64,000 nucleotides of DNA from Asanoa ferruginea (GCF_003387075.1 NZ_QUMQ01000001.1:6944001-7008000); one strand, 5' to 3'; positions 37,735 through 45,891 are shown, counted from the stretch's first letter. Notes: generated from the letters alone by a model not told the origin. Numbers and translations: made by a program.

Positions 37735-39111
37735 CTACCCGCGGGACCGCGTCACCCGCCGGTCGTCGAGCCAGAGCGCCAGGCCTTTGCGACGGCGGAA
37801 GGCCACGATCGCGGCCAGCAGGAGGGGGATGAACGAGGTCCAGACCCAGAATCGGGGACCGACCCCGCCGGGTGGGTGCGCCTCGCGGGTGCGACCGCCG
37901 TGGACCACGGCGTCGGCGACGTCGATCGAGACCACGTCGTCGGGTGCGACCAGCAGGGTGGTCGGCGCGCTGGCGCCGGGCGAGAGGGCCAGGATCCGGA
38001 CGGTGCCGACATTGAAGTAGTCGATTCGGGAGTCCACATCGAGCGGTGAGTTGAACGCACCCGGCGCGTGCGGGCCGGGCACATAGGCGACCACCCGAGC
38101 CGACCCGTCCACGGCCCAGCCGAGCAGCCGGATGGCGGTCACGTTGGTGACGGTGGGCGTGTCGACCAGGCCGAGGTCCCGACCGGTGGCCGCGTCGACC
38201 CGCCCGAGGCGCCAACTGTCGATGCCGCGCCGGGCGACAGTGAGCGTCTGGGCATCGGCGCTCCAGGCGCCCTTGCCGGCAAGCTCGGCGTCGGCGGCGA
38301 GGGTGAACGACGCGAGCCGCCGGCCGTCCACGTCGCCGACGGTGACCGTCCGCCCGGTCTGGAACGCGAGCCTGGTGCCGTCGGGTGCGAACGCCACCGC
38401 CGTTCCCAGCCCGTCCTCGTTCTCGGCCTCGCCCAGCCGGGTGTGCCGGTCGGTGCCGGGCCAGACGACGCTCAGCACGTGCCGGTAGTCGGTGCGCTCG
38501 GCATCGACGGGAACCGTGGATCGCACCACGAGCGCCCGGCCGTCCGGTGACCAGGCCACCGGGTCGATCATGACCGTGCCGTCCACCCCGCTGCCCACGT
38601 CGCGACTATGTCCCGTCACCAGGTCGACGATCTCCACGGCAGAACGCAGGGAGGAGACGGCTCTGAAGGCGACCTGGCGGCCGTCGGCGGACAGCACCGT
38701 GTCCACACCGGCCCGCGCCTCGATCTCGCCCCGGATGATCCGGTAGCGGTCGTCGTGCGCGCCGACGACCGTGATGAGGCTGCCTTCATCGCCGTATTCC
38801 AGGCCCGAACCCTGACCCGTGAAGATCACCGAGGCCGAGCCGAGCCGCGGCCGATCCGTCGCGTGCAAGCTGCCGAGGGGCGGCACGCCGATCCGGTCGG
38901 GCAAGGCGGCGTCCGTCTTCCCGTCAGTGGTCGGAGCCGGGCTGGTGTCCACAAGGGGCAGCGCCGTGCCGACGAGAGCCAGCACCGCGGCGGCCGCGAG
39001 CCCGGCACGCCGGCGGGAGCGGCGTGCGGTGGCGAGGGCTTTCTCATAGACGGGGTACGCGGGCACGTCGCCCGCCGCGCCGTGCAGCGACTCACGCAGC
39101 CGGGTCGTCAT
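37735..39111 (-). CDS. Membrane beta-propeller (TolB-like) protein of a SigE-family operon
   Basis: 458 aa from ATG 39111, overlapping the sigma gene stop (ATGA). An N-terminal cytoplasmic segment of about 35 aa (RLRESLHGAAGDVPAYPVYEKAL) leads to a helix (about 37-52). A TolB-like propeller follows with blades such as DPVAWSPDGRALVVRS and TAVAFAPDGTRLAFQTGRTVTV. A second helix near the C-terminus (FWVWTSFIPLLLAAIVAF) precedes a basic tail. The topology would let an outer propeller talk to a cytoplasmic head that could hold the sigma factor, like an anti-sigma factor; no ZAS motif is seen. Confidence 0.8.
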   Translation of the reverse strand: MTTRLRESLHGAAGDVPAYPVYEKALATARRSRRRAGLAAAAVLALVGTALPLVDTSPAPTTDGKTDAALPDRIGVPPLGSLHATDRPRLGSASVIFTGQGSGLEYGDEGSLITVVGAHDDRYRIIRGEIEARAGVDTVLSADGRQVAFRAVSSLRSAVEIVDLVTGHSRDVGSGVDGTVMIDPVAWSPDGRALVVRSTVPVDAERTDYRHVLSVVWPGTDRHTRLGEAENEDGLGTAVAFAPDGTRLAFQTGRTVTVGDVDGRRLASFTLAADAELAGKGAWSADAQTLTVARRGIDSWRLGRVDAATGRDLGLVDTPTVTNVTAIRLLGWAVDGSARVVAYVPGPHAPGAFNSPLDVDSRIDYFNVGTVRILALSPGASAPTTLLVAPDDVVSIDVADAVVHGGRTREAHPPGGVGPRFWVWTSFIPLLLAAIVAFRRRKGLALWLDDRRVTRSRG

Positions 39112-39611
39112 CGCGGGCTCCTCTCCGGGGCGCGGTCGACCAGGTCGGGCGCGATGACCCGCAACCGGCGGATCGCGTCGTGCCCGTGCCGTTTCACGGT
39201 GCCGAGCGAGCAGCCGAGCACGTCGGCCACCTGTGCCTCGGTCAGATCCTCGAAGAACCGCAACACGACCACGGCCCGCTGGCGTGGGGTGAGCTGGCGC
39301 AGCGCCGCAGCCACGGCCAACCGGAGGGTGGTCGCGTCGGAGTGGTCGACGGCGTGCCGGTCGGTGGGCTCCGGCTCGAGGCGCTCGGCCGGCCGGCGCC
39401 GGCGCCACCAGGAGATCTGCTGGTGATACATCACGCGCCGGACGTAGGCCTCGGGATCGCCGTCCCTGATCCGCCGCCAGTGCCGGTAGGTCTTCGCGAG
39501 GGCGCTCTGCAACAGATCCTCGGCGAGCTGGTGGTCACCGGTGAGCAGGTAGGCCCGCCGCGACAACGCCGGCGAACGGGACACCACGAACTCGTGGAAC
39601 GTCTCGGCCAT
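39108..39611 (-). CDS. SigE-family ECF RNA polymerase sigma factor
   Basis: 167 aa. FHEFVVSRSPALSRRAYLLTGDHQLAEDLLQSALAKTYRHW is the signature of the actinobacterial SigE-family (ECF) group; region 4 reads LTPRQRAVVVLRFFEDLTEAQVADVLGCSLGTVKRHGHDAIRRL. The first gene of a two-gene unit with the membrane propeller protein (ATGA overlap). Likely responds to a cell-surface signal via that partner. Confidence 0.9.
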   Translation of the reverse strand: MAETFHEFVVSRSPALSRRAYLLTGDHQLAEDLLQSALAKTYRHWRRIRDGDPEAYVRRVMYHQQISWWRRRRPAERLEPEPTDRHAVDHSDATTLRLAVAAALRQLTPRQRAVVVLRFFEDLTEAQVADVLGCSLGTVKRHGHDAIRRLRVIAPDLVDRAPERSPR

Positions 39612-39690
39612 CGCACCCCCTCGCCCGGTAGAACGCCGCCCGGCGCCTTAATGGTTGGGGCAGGGATTCAAGGTTGGGCACACTGTCGGC

Positions 39691-39978
39691 GTGGAGTTGG
39701 TCATCCTGGTCGGGTTGCAGGCGTCGGGCAAGAGCACCTACTGCCGGCAGGCGTTGGCGGCCAGCCACACCGTCGTGAGCAAGGACGACTTCGGCAACGC
39801 CCGGCACCGTCAGCGGCGGCAGCTGCGGCTGATCAACGACCTCCTGACCGACGGGCGCGATGTCGTGGTGGACAACACCAACCCGTCCCCGGATGATTGG
39901 CAGCCGCTGATCACCGTGGAGCGGGAGCTGCCGATGAAAGACGCCTACCGCGACCTCGTCGAACGGCTCGCGGCCTAG
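39691..39978 (+). CDS. P-loop kinase-like ATPase, C-terminally truncated
   Basis: 95 aa from GTG 39691. Walker A VGLQASGKSTYCRQ (residues 7-20), then SKDDFGNARHRQRRQLRLINDLL and VVVDNTNPSPDDWQPLI are all typical of the small polynucleotide-kinase-like ATPase family of about 150 aa. After PLI the usual next 50-60 aa are missing and an unrelated ending (RELPMKDAYRDLVERLAA) follows, so the protein lacks its lid/C-terminal part. Probably a remnant. Overlaps the end of the convergent histidine kinase by 4 nt. Confidence 0.65.
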   Translation: MELVILVGLQASGKSTYCRQALAASHTVVSKDDFGNARHRQRRQLRLINDLLTDGRDVVVDNTNPSPDDWQPLITVERELPMKDAYRDLVERLAA

Positions 39979-41468
39979 TCGCCCTCCGGGGCGGTCTCGG
40001 TGAGCGGCAGCCGGAGGGCGAACGTCGTGCCCACGCCCGGCTCGCTGTGCACCCGGACCGTGCCGCCGTGGGCCGCGACCAAAGCCGCCACGATGGCGAG
40101 GCCCAGGCCTGTGCTGGTGGAGCCGTCCCGGCGGGTGCGGGCGTCGTCGACGCGGTAGAAGCGTTCGAAGACGCGATCCGCCTGCTCGGGTGACAGGCCC
40201 GGACCCGTGTCGTGTACGTCGATCACCGCGAACCCGTCGTCTTCCGCCCGCAGCGCGATGTTGATCGTGGCCGTCGGCGGCGTGTGGGTGACCGCGTTGC
40301 TCAGCAGGTTGCTCAGCACCTGCCGCAACCGGCGGTCGTCGCCGTTCACCACCAGCGGGCCGGGGGCCGCGGTCGTGTCCATGGTGATCTCGCGTTCGGG
40401 TGCGCTCGCGCGGGCCGCCAGCATCGCGTCGGCGACCAGCACCCGCAGGTCGACCGGCGCCAGGGTGACCGGGCGTTCCTGGTCCAAGCGGGCCAGCAGC
40501 AGGAGGTCTTCGACGAGCAGGCCCATCCGGGCGGCCTCGTCTTCGATGCGGCGGACCAGTTTGGCCGTGTCGGCCGTCGTGGCCACGGCGCCCTGCCGGT
40601 AGAGCTCCGCGAAGCCGCGGATCGTGGTCAGCGGGGTACGCAGTTCGTGTGAGGCGTCGGCGATGAACTGGCGCATCCGCTCCTCCGAGCGGCGGGCCCT
40701 CGATTCGGATGCCTGCGCCGCCGCGGCGGCGTCGCGGGCCGTGGCCTCCGAGCGGGCCCGGGCGGTGAACGCCGACTCGATCTGGGTCAGCATCGCGTTG
40801 AGGGCGCGGGACAGGCGGCCCAGCTCGGACCGGGGGCGGGCGACGCCGGGCTCCGGGTCGGGGATGCGCCTCGACAGGTCGCCGGCGGCGATCGCTCCCG
40901 CGGTCTGTTCGATCTCGTTGAGGGGGCGCAGGCTGCTGCGGACGATGCCGGCGCCCGCGATGGCCAGCAGGATCAGCACCGTGCCGCCGGCCAGGGCGTC
41001 GATCCAGATCAGGCGGGCGACGGCATAGTCCACGTCGGAGAGATCCTGGCCGACCGCGACGTAGCGGTCGTCGCCCAGGTCGCCCACGACGACCCGCCAG
41101 CGCAGCGCCTTGCTGCCCGAGCCCGCGGTGAACGGGTCGGCGCCGGCGTGCTGCTGGTAGAACGCCGCGCTGTCGATCGCGCCCGGCAGGTCGGCCTTTG
41201 TGAACCGGTCGTCGCGGAGGACCTCCACTGTGGCCCGGTCGGGGTCCGTCGCGGCGACCAGGTAGTCGGACGGCAGGCCGCCGGGGCTGTCCGACGGCAT
41301 CGACTGCTCGAACCGGCTCAGGTAGCGGACCAGTTCCTCGTCGATGCGGCCGACCAGGTAGCTGCGCAGGAAGTAGGCGCTGCTGGCGCCGATGATCAGC
41401 AGGGCCGCGGTGACCAGCGTGAGCACCGCGGCGACGAGCTTGACCCGCAGCGGGATCGACCCGGTCAT
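39975..41468 (-). CDS. HAMP-containing sensor histidine kinase, orphan
   Basis: 497 aa from ATG 41468. TM1 about 9-30 (LVAAVLTLVTAALLIIGASSAYFL); an extracytoplasmic sensor of about 120 aa; TM2 (ALAGGTVLILLAIAGAGIVRSS); a HAMP domain; a phosphoacceptor box SHELRTPLTTIRGF; then N-box NLLSNAVTH, G1 DTGPGL and G2 GLGLAIVAALVAAHGG. A typical MprB/TcrY-like kinase. Its partner would normally be just upstream, but only 115 bp of non-response-regulator sequence precede it, followed by an ABM gene, so it is an orphan here. Confidence 0.9.
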   Translation of the reverse strand: MTGSIPLRVKLVAAVLTLVTAALLIIGASSAYFLRSYLVGRIDEELVRYLSRFEQSMPSDSPGGLPSDYLVAATDPDRATVEVLRDDRFTKADLPGAIDSAAFYQQHAGADPFTAGSGSKALRWRVVVGDLGDDRYVAVGQDLSDVDYAVARLIWIDALAGGTVLILLAIAGAGIVRSSLRPLNEIEQTAGAIAAGDLSRRIPDPEPGVARPRSELGRLSRALNAMLTQIESAFTARARSEATARDAAAAAQASESRARRSEERMRQFIADASHELRTPLTTIRGFAELYRQGAVATTADTAKLVRRIEDEAARMGLLVEDLLLLARLDQERPVTLAPVDLRVLVADAMLAARASAPEREITMDTTAAPGPLVVNGDDRRLRQVLSNLLSNAVTHTPPTATINIALRAEDDGFAVIDVHDTGPGLSPEQADRVFERFYRVDDARTRRDGSTSTGLGLAIVAALVAAHGGTVRVHSEPGVGTTFALRLPLTETAPEGD

Positions 41469-41583
41469 CGTCGGCACATCCCTCCCCGAGGAAAACCCGG
41501 ACCGGGTGTTCCCCAGCAGCATGCCCGACATCGACAGCCCCACGCACCGCCCGCCTGCTGGCAGTTAGCTGTGAGTCAGCGGG

Positions 41584-41910
41584 TCACTCCGGGACCGCCA
41601 GCTCGCCGAGCAGCGACCAGTCGTCCTGGTCGAGGGTGGCGTTGACGATCTTCGGCGTGGCCACGAGGTAGGCCGGCAGCGTCTTCTGCGCCTGTGCGAA
41701 GTGGTCGGAGCCGACGTGGGCGCCGCCCGCGTCGCCGTCGCGGAACGCTTCGACCAGCACGTATTCGGTGGGGTCGTCGAGGCTGCGGGACCAGTCGAAC
41801 CAGAGGCAGCCGGGCTCGGCGCGGGTGGCCTCGGTGAAGTCGCGCGAGATGGCCGGCCACTGCTCGGCGTGCTCGGGCTTGACTCGGAACTTGGCGGTAA
41901 TGAAGATCAT
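41584..41910 (-). CDS. Antibiotic-biosynthesis-monooxygenase (ABM) domain protein
   Basis: 108 aa dimeric alpha/beta-barrel protein, YgiN-like: MIFITAKFRVKPEHAEQWPAI, TRAEPGCLWFDWSRSLDDP, EYVLVEAFRDGDAGGAHVGSDHF. Family members are cofactor-free quinol or polyketide monooxygenases. Strong ribosome site (AGGAGG) before ATG 41910. Downstream of, and on the same strand as, an HxlR gene (93 bp). Confidence 0.88.
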   Translation of the reverse strand: MIFITAKFRVKPEHAEQWPAISRDFTEATRAEPGCLWFDWSRSLDDPTEYVLVEAFRDGDAGGAHVGSDHFAQAQKTLPAYLVATPKIVNATLDQDDWSLLGELAVPE

Positions 41911-42003
41911 CCGAAGCCTCCTCTTGACCGGGCGACCCCTCGTGGACCGCGCCGGCTCATTGTCCCCGCGTGGGGCCCCGGAGGGTGTCGCAGAATGATC
42001 CGC

Positions 42004-42540
42004 TCATCCGCGTACGCCGGTCGTGGTGATGGGTTCGAGCAGGAGCCGGGGCGTGTTCATCGCCTGGGACACGGGATCGACGTCGGCGGCCTCCGGCGCG
42101 AAGCCGGGACCGGGCTCCATCCGGGTCTCGGCGACCGGGACGATCCGCCCACACAGCGCACAGCGCCCGTCGATGTCGAGCAGGCCGCCGTCGTCATCGT
42201 GGCGCTGGGTGCGTCGCACGCCGGCGGGGGAGTAGTGGGCGTCGCCCCAGGCCATCAGCGTGCGCAGGGCCGGCCACAGCTCGATGCCCTTGGCCGTGAG
42301 CCGGTATTCGACGCTGCCGGCCGCGTCCTCGCCACGGGCCAGCACGCCCTCGGCCACGAGAAACTTGAGCCTGCTGGTGAGGCTGGCGCGCGGGATGCCG
42401 AGTTGAGTGGCGAAATCACCGAATCGGCGTACGCCGTAGAAGGCGTCCCGAATGATCAACAGCGTCCAGCGCTCGCCGAGGACTTCCAGCGCTCGCGCCA
42501 ATGAACAGTTGCGGTCCGGGTAGGTGCTGGGTAGCGACAC
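42004..42540 (-). CDS. HxlR-family regulator with C-terminal Cys pair
   Basis: 178 aa. Winged helix: NCSLARALEVLGERWTLLIIRDAFYGVRRFGDFATQLGIPRASLTSRLKFLVAEGVL. The N-terminal Cys12 may sense electrophiles. The C-terminal extension of about 70 aa carries a CxxC (GRCALCGRIV), a possible zinc or redox site. It is divergent from an ABM monooxygenase, and two palindromic operators sit between the start codons. Confidence 0.88.
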   Translation of the reverse strand: MSLPSTYPDRNCSLARALEVLGERWTLLIIRDAFYGVRRFGDFATQLGIPRASLTSRLKFLVAEGVLARGEDAAGSVEYRLTAKGIELWPALRTLMAWGDAHYSPAGVRRTQRHDDDGGLLDIDGRCALCGRIVPVAETRMEPGPGFAPEAADVDPVSQAMNTPRLLLEPITTTGVRG

Positions 42541-42561
42541 AACTCGAGTCTACCCGTTTGG

Positions 42562-42613
42562 GTTCAGTCATTGAACTGGCGGTGCTAGGCTGACCTAGTT
42601 CAGTCACTGAACC
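42562..42613. promoter_or_regulatory. Twin palindromic operators for the HxlR regulator
   Basis: Site 1 GTTCAGTCATTGAAC (42562-42576) and site 2 GTTCAGTCACTGAAC (42599-42613) share 14 of 15 bases; site 2 is a perfect palindrome around one central base. The centres are 37 bp apart (about 3.5 helical turns). Site 1 lies 22 bp from the regulator start, site 2 24 bp from the ABM start, so both divergent promoters should be controlled by the HxlR protein. Confidence 0.72.
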
Positions 42614-42636
42614 AGCCGCTTCGAGGAGGCTTTTCG

Positions 42637-42942
42637 ATGTACCAGTTCCTGGTTTCGTTCACTGTCCAGCCCGACCACCGCGACGACTTCGTGCGGGCCG
42701 CCAAGAAGACCGCGCGCGACTCGATGGCCAACGAGCCCGGCTCGGAGCGGTTCGAGGTGATCGCCGACGAGAAGAACCCGGACCTCTTCTACCTCAACGA
42801 GGTCTACGCCGACGCCGACGCGTTCAACACCCACGCCAGCGGCCCCTACTTCGGCGCGTTCTTCGCCGAGGCGAGCAACTACGCCGAGGGTCCTAACTGG
42901 CTCATGCGCGGCAACCTCATCGGCGACAAGGCCAACGCATAA
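42637..42942 (+). CDS. ABM-domain putative quinol monooxygenase
   Basis: 101 aa: YQFLVSFTVQPDHRDDFVRAAKK, NEPGSERFEVIADEKNPDLFYLNEVYADADAFNTHASGPYF. This is the compact YgiN/ABM ferredoxin fold with the conserved His in the HASGPYF stretch. Probably detoxifies quinones or phenols, induced through the adjacent HxlR repressor. GAGGAGG ribosome site. Confidence 0.88.
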   Translation: MYQFLVSFTVQPDHRDDFVRAAKKTARDSMANEPGSERFEVIADEKNPDLFYLNEVYADADAFNTHASGPYFGAFFAEASNYAEGPNWLMRGNLIGDKANA

Positions 42943-43031
42943 CGGGATCCAAGCGGCGACCGGGCCAGGACGGGCCACCGAAAATGACCGAAACTCTGGA
43001 TTCGCATACCTAGATCCGCCACTCTGCACGG

Positions 43032-44219
43032 ATGCCGTTCCGTCGCACGGTCATCGTGGGGGCCGCTTTCCTGTTGGTGTTCGGCCCAGGCCTGTTGGCT
43101 GACGCCGGATCCGGCCCGGCCGCCGCTGTCCGCGCGGCACCGAAGACGACGCCCGGCACGGGCGGTGCCGCGCCCGCCTTCAAGCTCGAGCAATGGCCGG
43201 CACCCACGCCGGCGCCGTCCGCTCCCGCCTGGGTTCCCCGCACGTTCACGGTCCTGGCCAGCGGCGACGTGTTGCTCCACTCTGGACTGTGGCAGAATTT
43301 CGCGCCCTTGTTCAGGGACGTCGCGCCGGTGGTCCGGGCCGCCGACCTGGCGATCTGCCACCTCGAGACGCCGGTCGGGCGGCCGGGCGGCCCGTTCTCG
43401 GGCTATCCCATCTTCTCGGTGCCGCCGCAGATCGCCCCGGCACTGCGCAACACCGGTTACGACGCCTGCTCGACGGCGTCGAACCACAGCCTCGACGGTG
43501 GCGCGGCCGGCATCGACCGTACCCTCGACGCCCTGGATGCCGTTGGCATTTCACACACCGGAACCGCGCGCAGTGCCGCTGAGGCCGCGCGCCCCACCAT
43601 CTACGACGTCGACGGCGTGCGGGTCGGGCACGTGTCCTTCACGTTCAGCTTCAACGGCCTGGTCGAGCCGAAGGACAAGCCCTGGCTGGCCAACGAACTC
43701 GACGTCGCCGCGCTGCTGCGCCAGGCGCACAACGCCAAGGCGGCCGGCGCCGAGTTCGTCATCGCGTCCATCCACTGGGGAACGGAGTATTCGCACGAAC
43801 CCAACGCGCAGCAGCGCGCGGTGGCCCGCCAGGTGCTCCGCTCGCCCGACGTCGACCTGATCCTCGGCCACCACGCGCACGTGGTGCAGCCGTTCGAGCG
43901 CATCGGGTCGAAGTGGGTGGCCTACGGCCTCGGCAACCACGTCTCGGGCCAGGACTTCTCCCTCGACACCCGGGACGGGACGATGGCCCGCTTCACCGTC
44001 GCCGAGGTGGCACCGGGCCGGTTCCAGGTGGCCCGTGCCGAGGCGCTGCCGACCTGGATGCTGCTGGGCAGCGGCCCGGCGCGGGTGCTCGACGCGGCCC
44101 GCTGCGCCGCGAACCCGCGCAACTCAGCCGCTCTCCGCCGGGATTGCCAGGCGTCGCGGCGCCGCACCGCGGGTCACGTGTCCGGTCGCGCCGCCCCGGG
44201 CCTGGTCGTCGAGCGCTGA
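43032..44219 (+). CDS. CapA-family protein (metallophosphoesterase-like, exported)
   Basis: 395 aa. N-terminal signal-like helix (VIVGAAFLLVFGPGLLA) followed by a Pro/Ala linker. The CapA domain has VLASGDVLLHSG, LAICHLETPVG, YDACSTASNHSLDGG, VIASIHWGTEY and ILGHHAHVVQPFE, all metal-site motifs of the family. CapA/PgsA proteins are linked to poly-gamma-glutamate or other surface-polymer export; with no pgs genes here it is more likely a stand-alone cell-envelope phosphoesterase. The last 40 aa are Arg/Ala-rich. Confidence 0.88.
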   Translation: MPFRRTVIVGAAFLLVFGPGLLADAGSGPAAAVRAAPKTTPGTGGAAPAFKLEQWPAPTPAPSAPAWVPRTFTVLASGDVLLHSGLWQNFAPLFRDVAPVVRAADLAICHLETPVGRPGGPFSGYPIFSVPPQIAPALRNTGYDACSTASNHSLDGGAAGIDRTLDALDAVGISHTGTARSAAEAARPTIYDVDGVRVGHVSFTFSFNGLVEPKDKPWLANELDVAALLRQAHNAKAAGAEFVIASIHWGTEYSHEPNAQQRAVARQVLRSPDVDLILGHHAHVVQPFERIGSKWVAYGLGNHVSGQDFSLDTRDGTMARFTVAEVAPGRFQVARAEALPTWMLLGSGPARVLDAARCAANPRNSAALRRDCQASRRRTAGHVSGRAAPGLVVER

Positions 44220-44222
44220 GCC

Positions 44223-44320
44223 CGCGGCCTGAGCCGCGCCAACAGCCGCAGCGGCCTCAGCCGCTGCACCAACTTGAGCGGCCTCAGCCGCTGCACCAGC
44301 TGAGCGGCCTCAGCCGCTGC
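44223..44320. repeat. Four tandem hairpins between convergent genes
   Basis: One copy of CGCGGC-CTGA-GCCGCG (44223-44238) is followed by three copies of a 21-base unit built on GCGGC-CTCA-GCCGC starting at 44251, 44278 and 44304 (period 26-27 bp). Copies 1 and 2 share 23 bases including CTGCACCA. The last copy overlaps the stop of the minus-strand small-protein gene. Each unit folds into a short GC hairpin, so the array probably works as a two-way terminator. Confidence 0.7.
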
Positions 44321-44513
44321 GGCGGCTGCCGTAGTTGCGGGGCGGCTGGAAAGTGCCGCCCTTGCCGGTGAAGCCGCCGCTGCCGTGCTGGTGCTGCTGG
44401 CTGCCCTTGGTCTTGCCCTTGGCGCGGCGCTCGGCCCGGTTGGCGAAGGTCGGTGTCTCCTCGGCCGCCTCGTCGGGCGTCTCGTCCGTCGGGGTGTTCT
44501 CTTCGTCGGACAT
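44310..44513 (-). CDS. Small acidic/basic low-complexity protein
   Basis: 67 aa. The N-terminal third is acidic (MSDEENTPTDETPDEAAEE), the middle basic (NRAERRAKGKTKG), then Gln/His/Gly-rich (QQHQHGSGGFTGKGG) and RNYGSRRSG at the end. The biased but consistent composition and a normal start suggest a real, probably intrinsically disordered protein. I know no function. Its stop lies inside the hairpin array. Confidence 0.65.
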   Translation of the reverse strand: MSDEENTPTDETPDEAAEETPTFANRAERRAKGKTKGSQQHQHGSGGFTGKGGTFQPPRNYGSRRSG

Positions 44514-44554
44514 GAGTTTTCTCCCGGGTGCCGCACAACGTGGTCGGCACCAGC

Positions 44555-45547
44555 CTAGCCCGATCCGTCGAGGGTCAGGACGACGCGGCCCTTGCCCGCG
44601 CTGTGTTCGGCGAGTTCCTGCGCCTCGGCGATCTCCGCCAGCGGAAACCGGGCCGCGATCGGGTAGTGCAGGTCGCCGGCGACCAGCGCGGCGGTCAGAT
44701 CGGCCGCGGCGGCCTCGTTCGCCGGCTCGGGGAAGTCGTCGTTGCTCAGGAACTGGAGCGTGATGTTCTTGAAGGCGAGCTGCCAGTACGGGACGGTCGG
44801 CTCGGCCGCGGTCGTGGCGTAGGTGGCGATCGTGCCGCCGTACCCCAGGATCTCCAGGTTGGTCAGCAGGTTCGTGTCGAAGGCCAACTCGGCCACCTGG
44901 TCGATCGGTTCGCCGCCGGTCTTCCGGAGGATCTTCGCGGCCACGTCGCCGCTCTCGGTCGCGACCGCGTGGTGGGCACCCGCGGCCAGCGCCTGCTTGA
45001 CCTGGCCGGCGGTGTGCACGGTGGCGATCACGGTGGCCCCGCCCCGCCGGGCCACCGCCACCGCGGCCCGGCCGACGGCACCCAGGGCGCCGGTGACCAC
45101 GATCCGCTGGCCGTCGACCGGCCCGCTGGCGAAGATCGCCCGGTGGCCGGTGATGCCCGGGATGCCGAGCCCGGCCGCCTGCTCGAAGGGCACGCTCTCG
45201 GGCAGCGGGACGGCGTGGTTGGCCGGCACCACGGTGTATTCGGCGGCGGTGCCGAACGGGCGGTAGGACTGGGCCAGGTAGACCCAGACCCGTTCACCCA
45301 CCCGGGACCGGTCGACGCCCGGCCCGACGGCGTCGATCGTCCCGGCGCCGTCGCCGTGCGGTACGACCCGCGGGAACGGCATGGTGGACCCCCACCAGCC
45401 CTGCCGTTTGCCCAGATCGCCGACGTGGATGCCGGAGACGGACACCCGCACCCGGACCTCGCCGTCGCCGGGCCGCGGATCGGGCAGTTCGCCGACCTCG
45501 AGCACCTCGCGCGCCGGACCCTGCCGGTCATACCAGGCGGCCCGCAT
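44555..45547 (-). CDS. Quinone oxidoreductase-like MDR protein (no zinc)
   Basis: 330 aa zinc-free medium-chain reductase, Qor type. PHGDGAGTIDAVGPGV lacks the zinc ligands, and the NADPH motif VVTGALGAVGRAAVAVARRGG is at about 143-163. Probably reduces quinones or alpha,beta-unsaturated carbonyls with NADPH. ATG 45547 shares a base with the stop of the preceding ABM-like gene, so the two form an operon. Confidence 0.88.
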   Translation of the reverse strand: MRAAWYDRQGPAREVLEVGELPDPRPGDGEVRVRVSVSGIHVGDLGKRQGWWGSTMPFPRVVPHGDGAGTIDAVGPGVDRSRVGERVWVYLAQSYRPFGTAAEYTVVPANHAVPLPESVPFEQAAGLGIPGITGHRAIFASGPVDGQRIVVTGALGAVGRAAVAVARRGGATVIATVHTAGQVKQALAAGAHHAVATESGDVAAKILRKTGGEPIDQVAELAFDTNLLTNLEILGYGGTIATYATTAAEPTVPYWQLAFKNITLQFLSNDDFPEPANEAAAADLTAALVAGDLHYPIAARFPLAEIAEAQELAEHSAGKGRVVLTLDGSG

Positions 45548-45846
45548 CAGGCACCGACCGGATCGCTGGTGGTCCCTTCCTCGGAGCTGATCACCTCGTC
45601 GATCAGCCCGAAGAAAGTCTTGATGCCCGGCCGGTCGGCGCCGCGGCGGCGGGACTCGGCGAAGTCTTCGCTGGTGCGCCAGAAGACGATGTCGAGCCAT
45701 TCGTCGGCGCCCAGCCGGATCAGCCGCGCGCCGAGGAAGCCGGCGCGGTCGCTCTGGAAGTCGCTCAGCATGGCCGGTCGGGCGGCCAGCAGGGCCTCGG
45801 CGCGCGCTTCGGGCACGCGGAAACGCGTCATTTCGACGGTGGTCAT
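45547..45846 (-). CDS. ABM-like dimeric alpha/beta-barrel protein
   Basis: 99 aa: MTTVEMTRFRVPEARAEALLAARPAML, ARLIRLGADEWLDIVFWRTSEDFAESRRR. It resembles the ABM/YgiN superfamily, although no catalytic residue is certain. First gene of a two-gene unit with the Qor-like reductase, divergent from the BBE-type oxidase. Confidence 0.78.
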   Translation of the reverse strand: MTTVEMTRFRVPEARAEALLAARPAMLSDFQSDRAGFLGARLIRLGADEWLDIVFWRTSEDFAESRRRGADRPGIKTFFGLIDEVISSEEGTTSDPVGA

Positions 45847-45891
45847 AGCTCCTCGATTCCTCGTCGTACCCGGTCGAAACTAGTCCCGATC

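Noticed and set aside
43032-44219. Poly-gamma-glutamate capsule locus
   Set aside because: Only a CapA-family gene is present; no capB, capC or capD-like genes lie nearby.
44223-44320. CRISPR array
   Set aside because: Units are 26-27 bp apart with 5-6 bp between copies, no unique spacers and no cas genes; these are tandem hairpins.
44174-44536. 120-aa frame across the hairpin array
   Set aside because: Repetitive Arg/Pro/Ala translation; the 67-aa frame at 44310-44513 has the natural composition.
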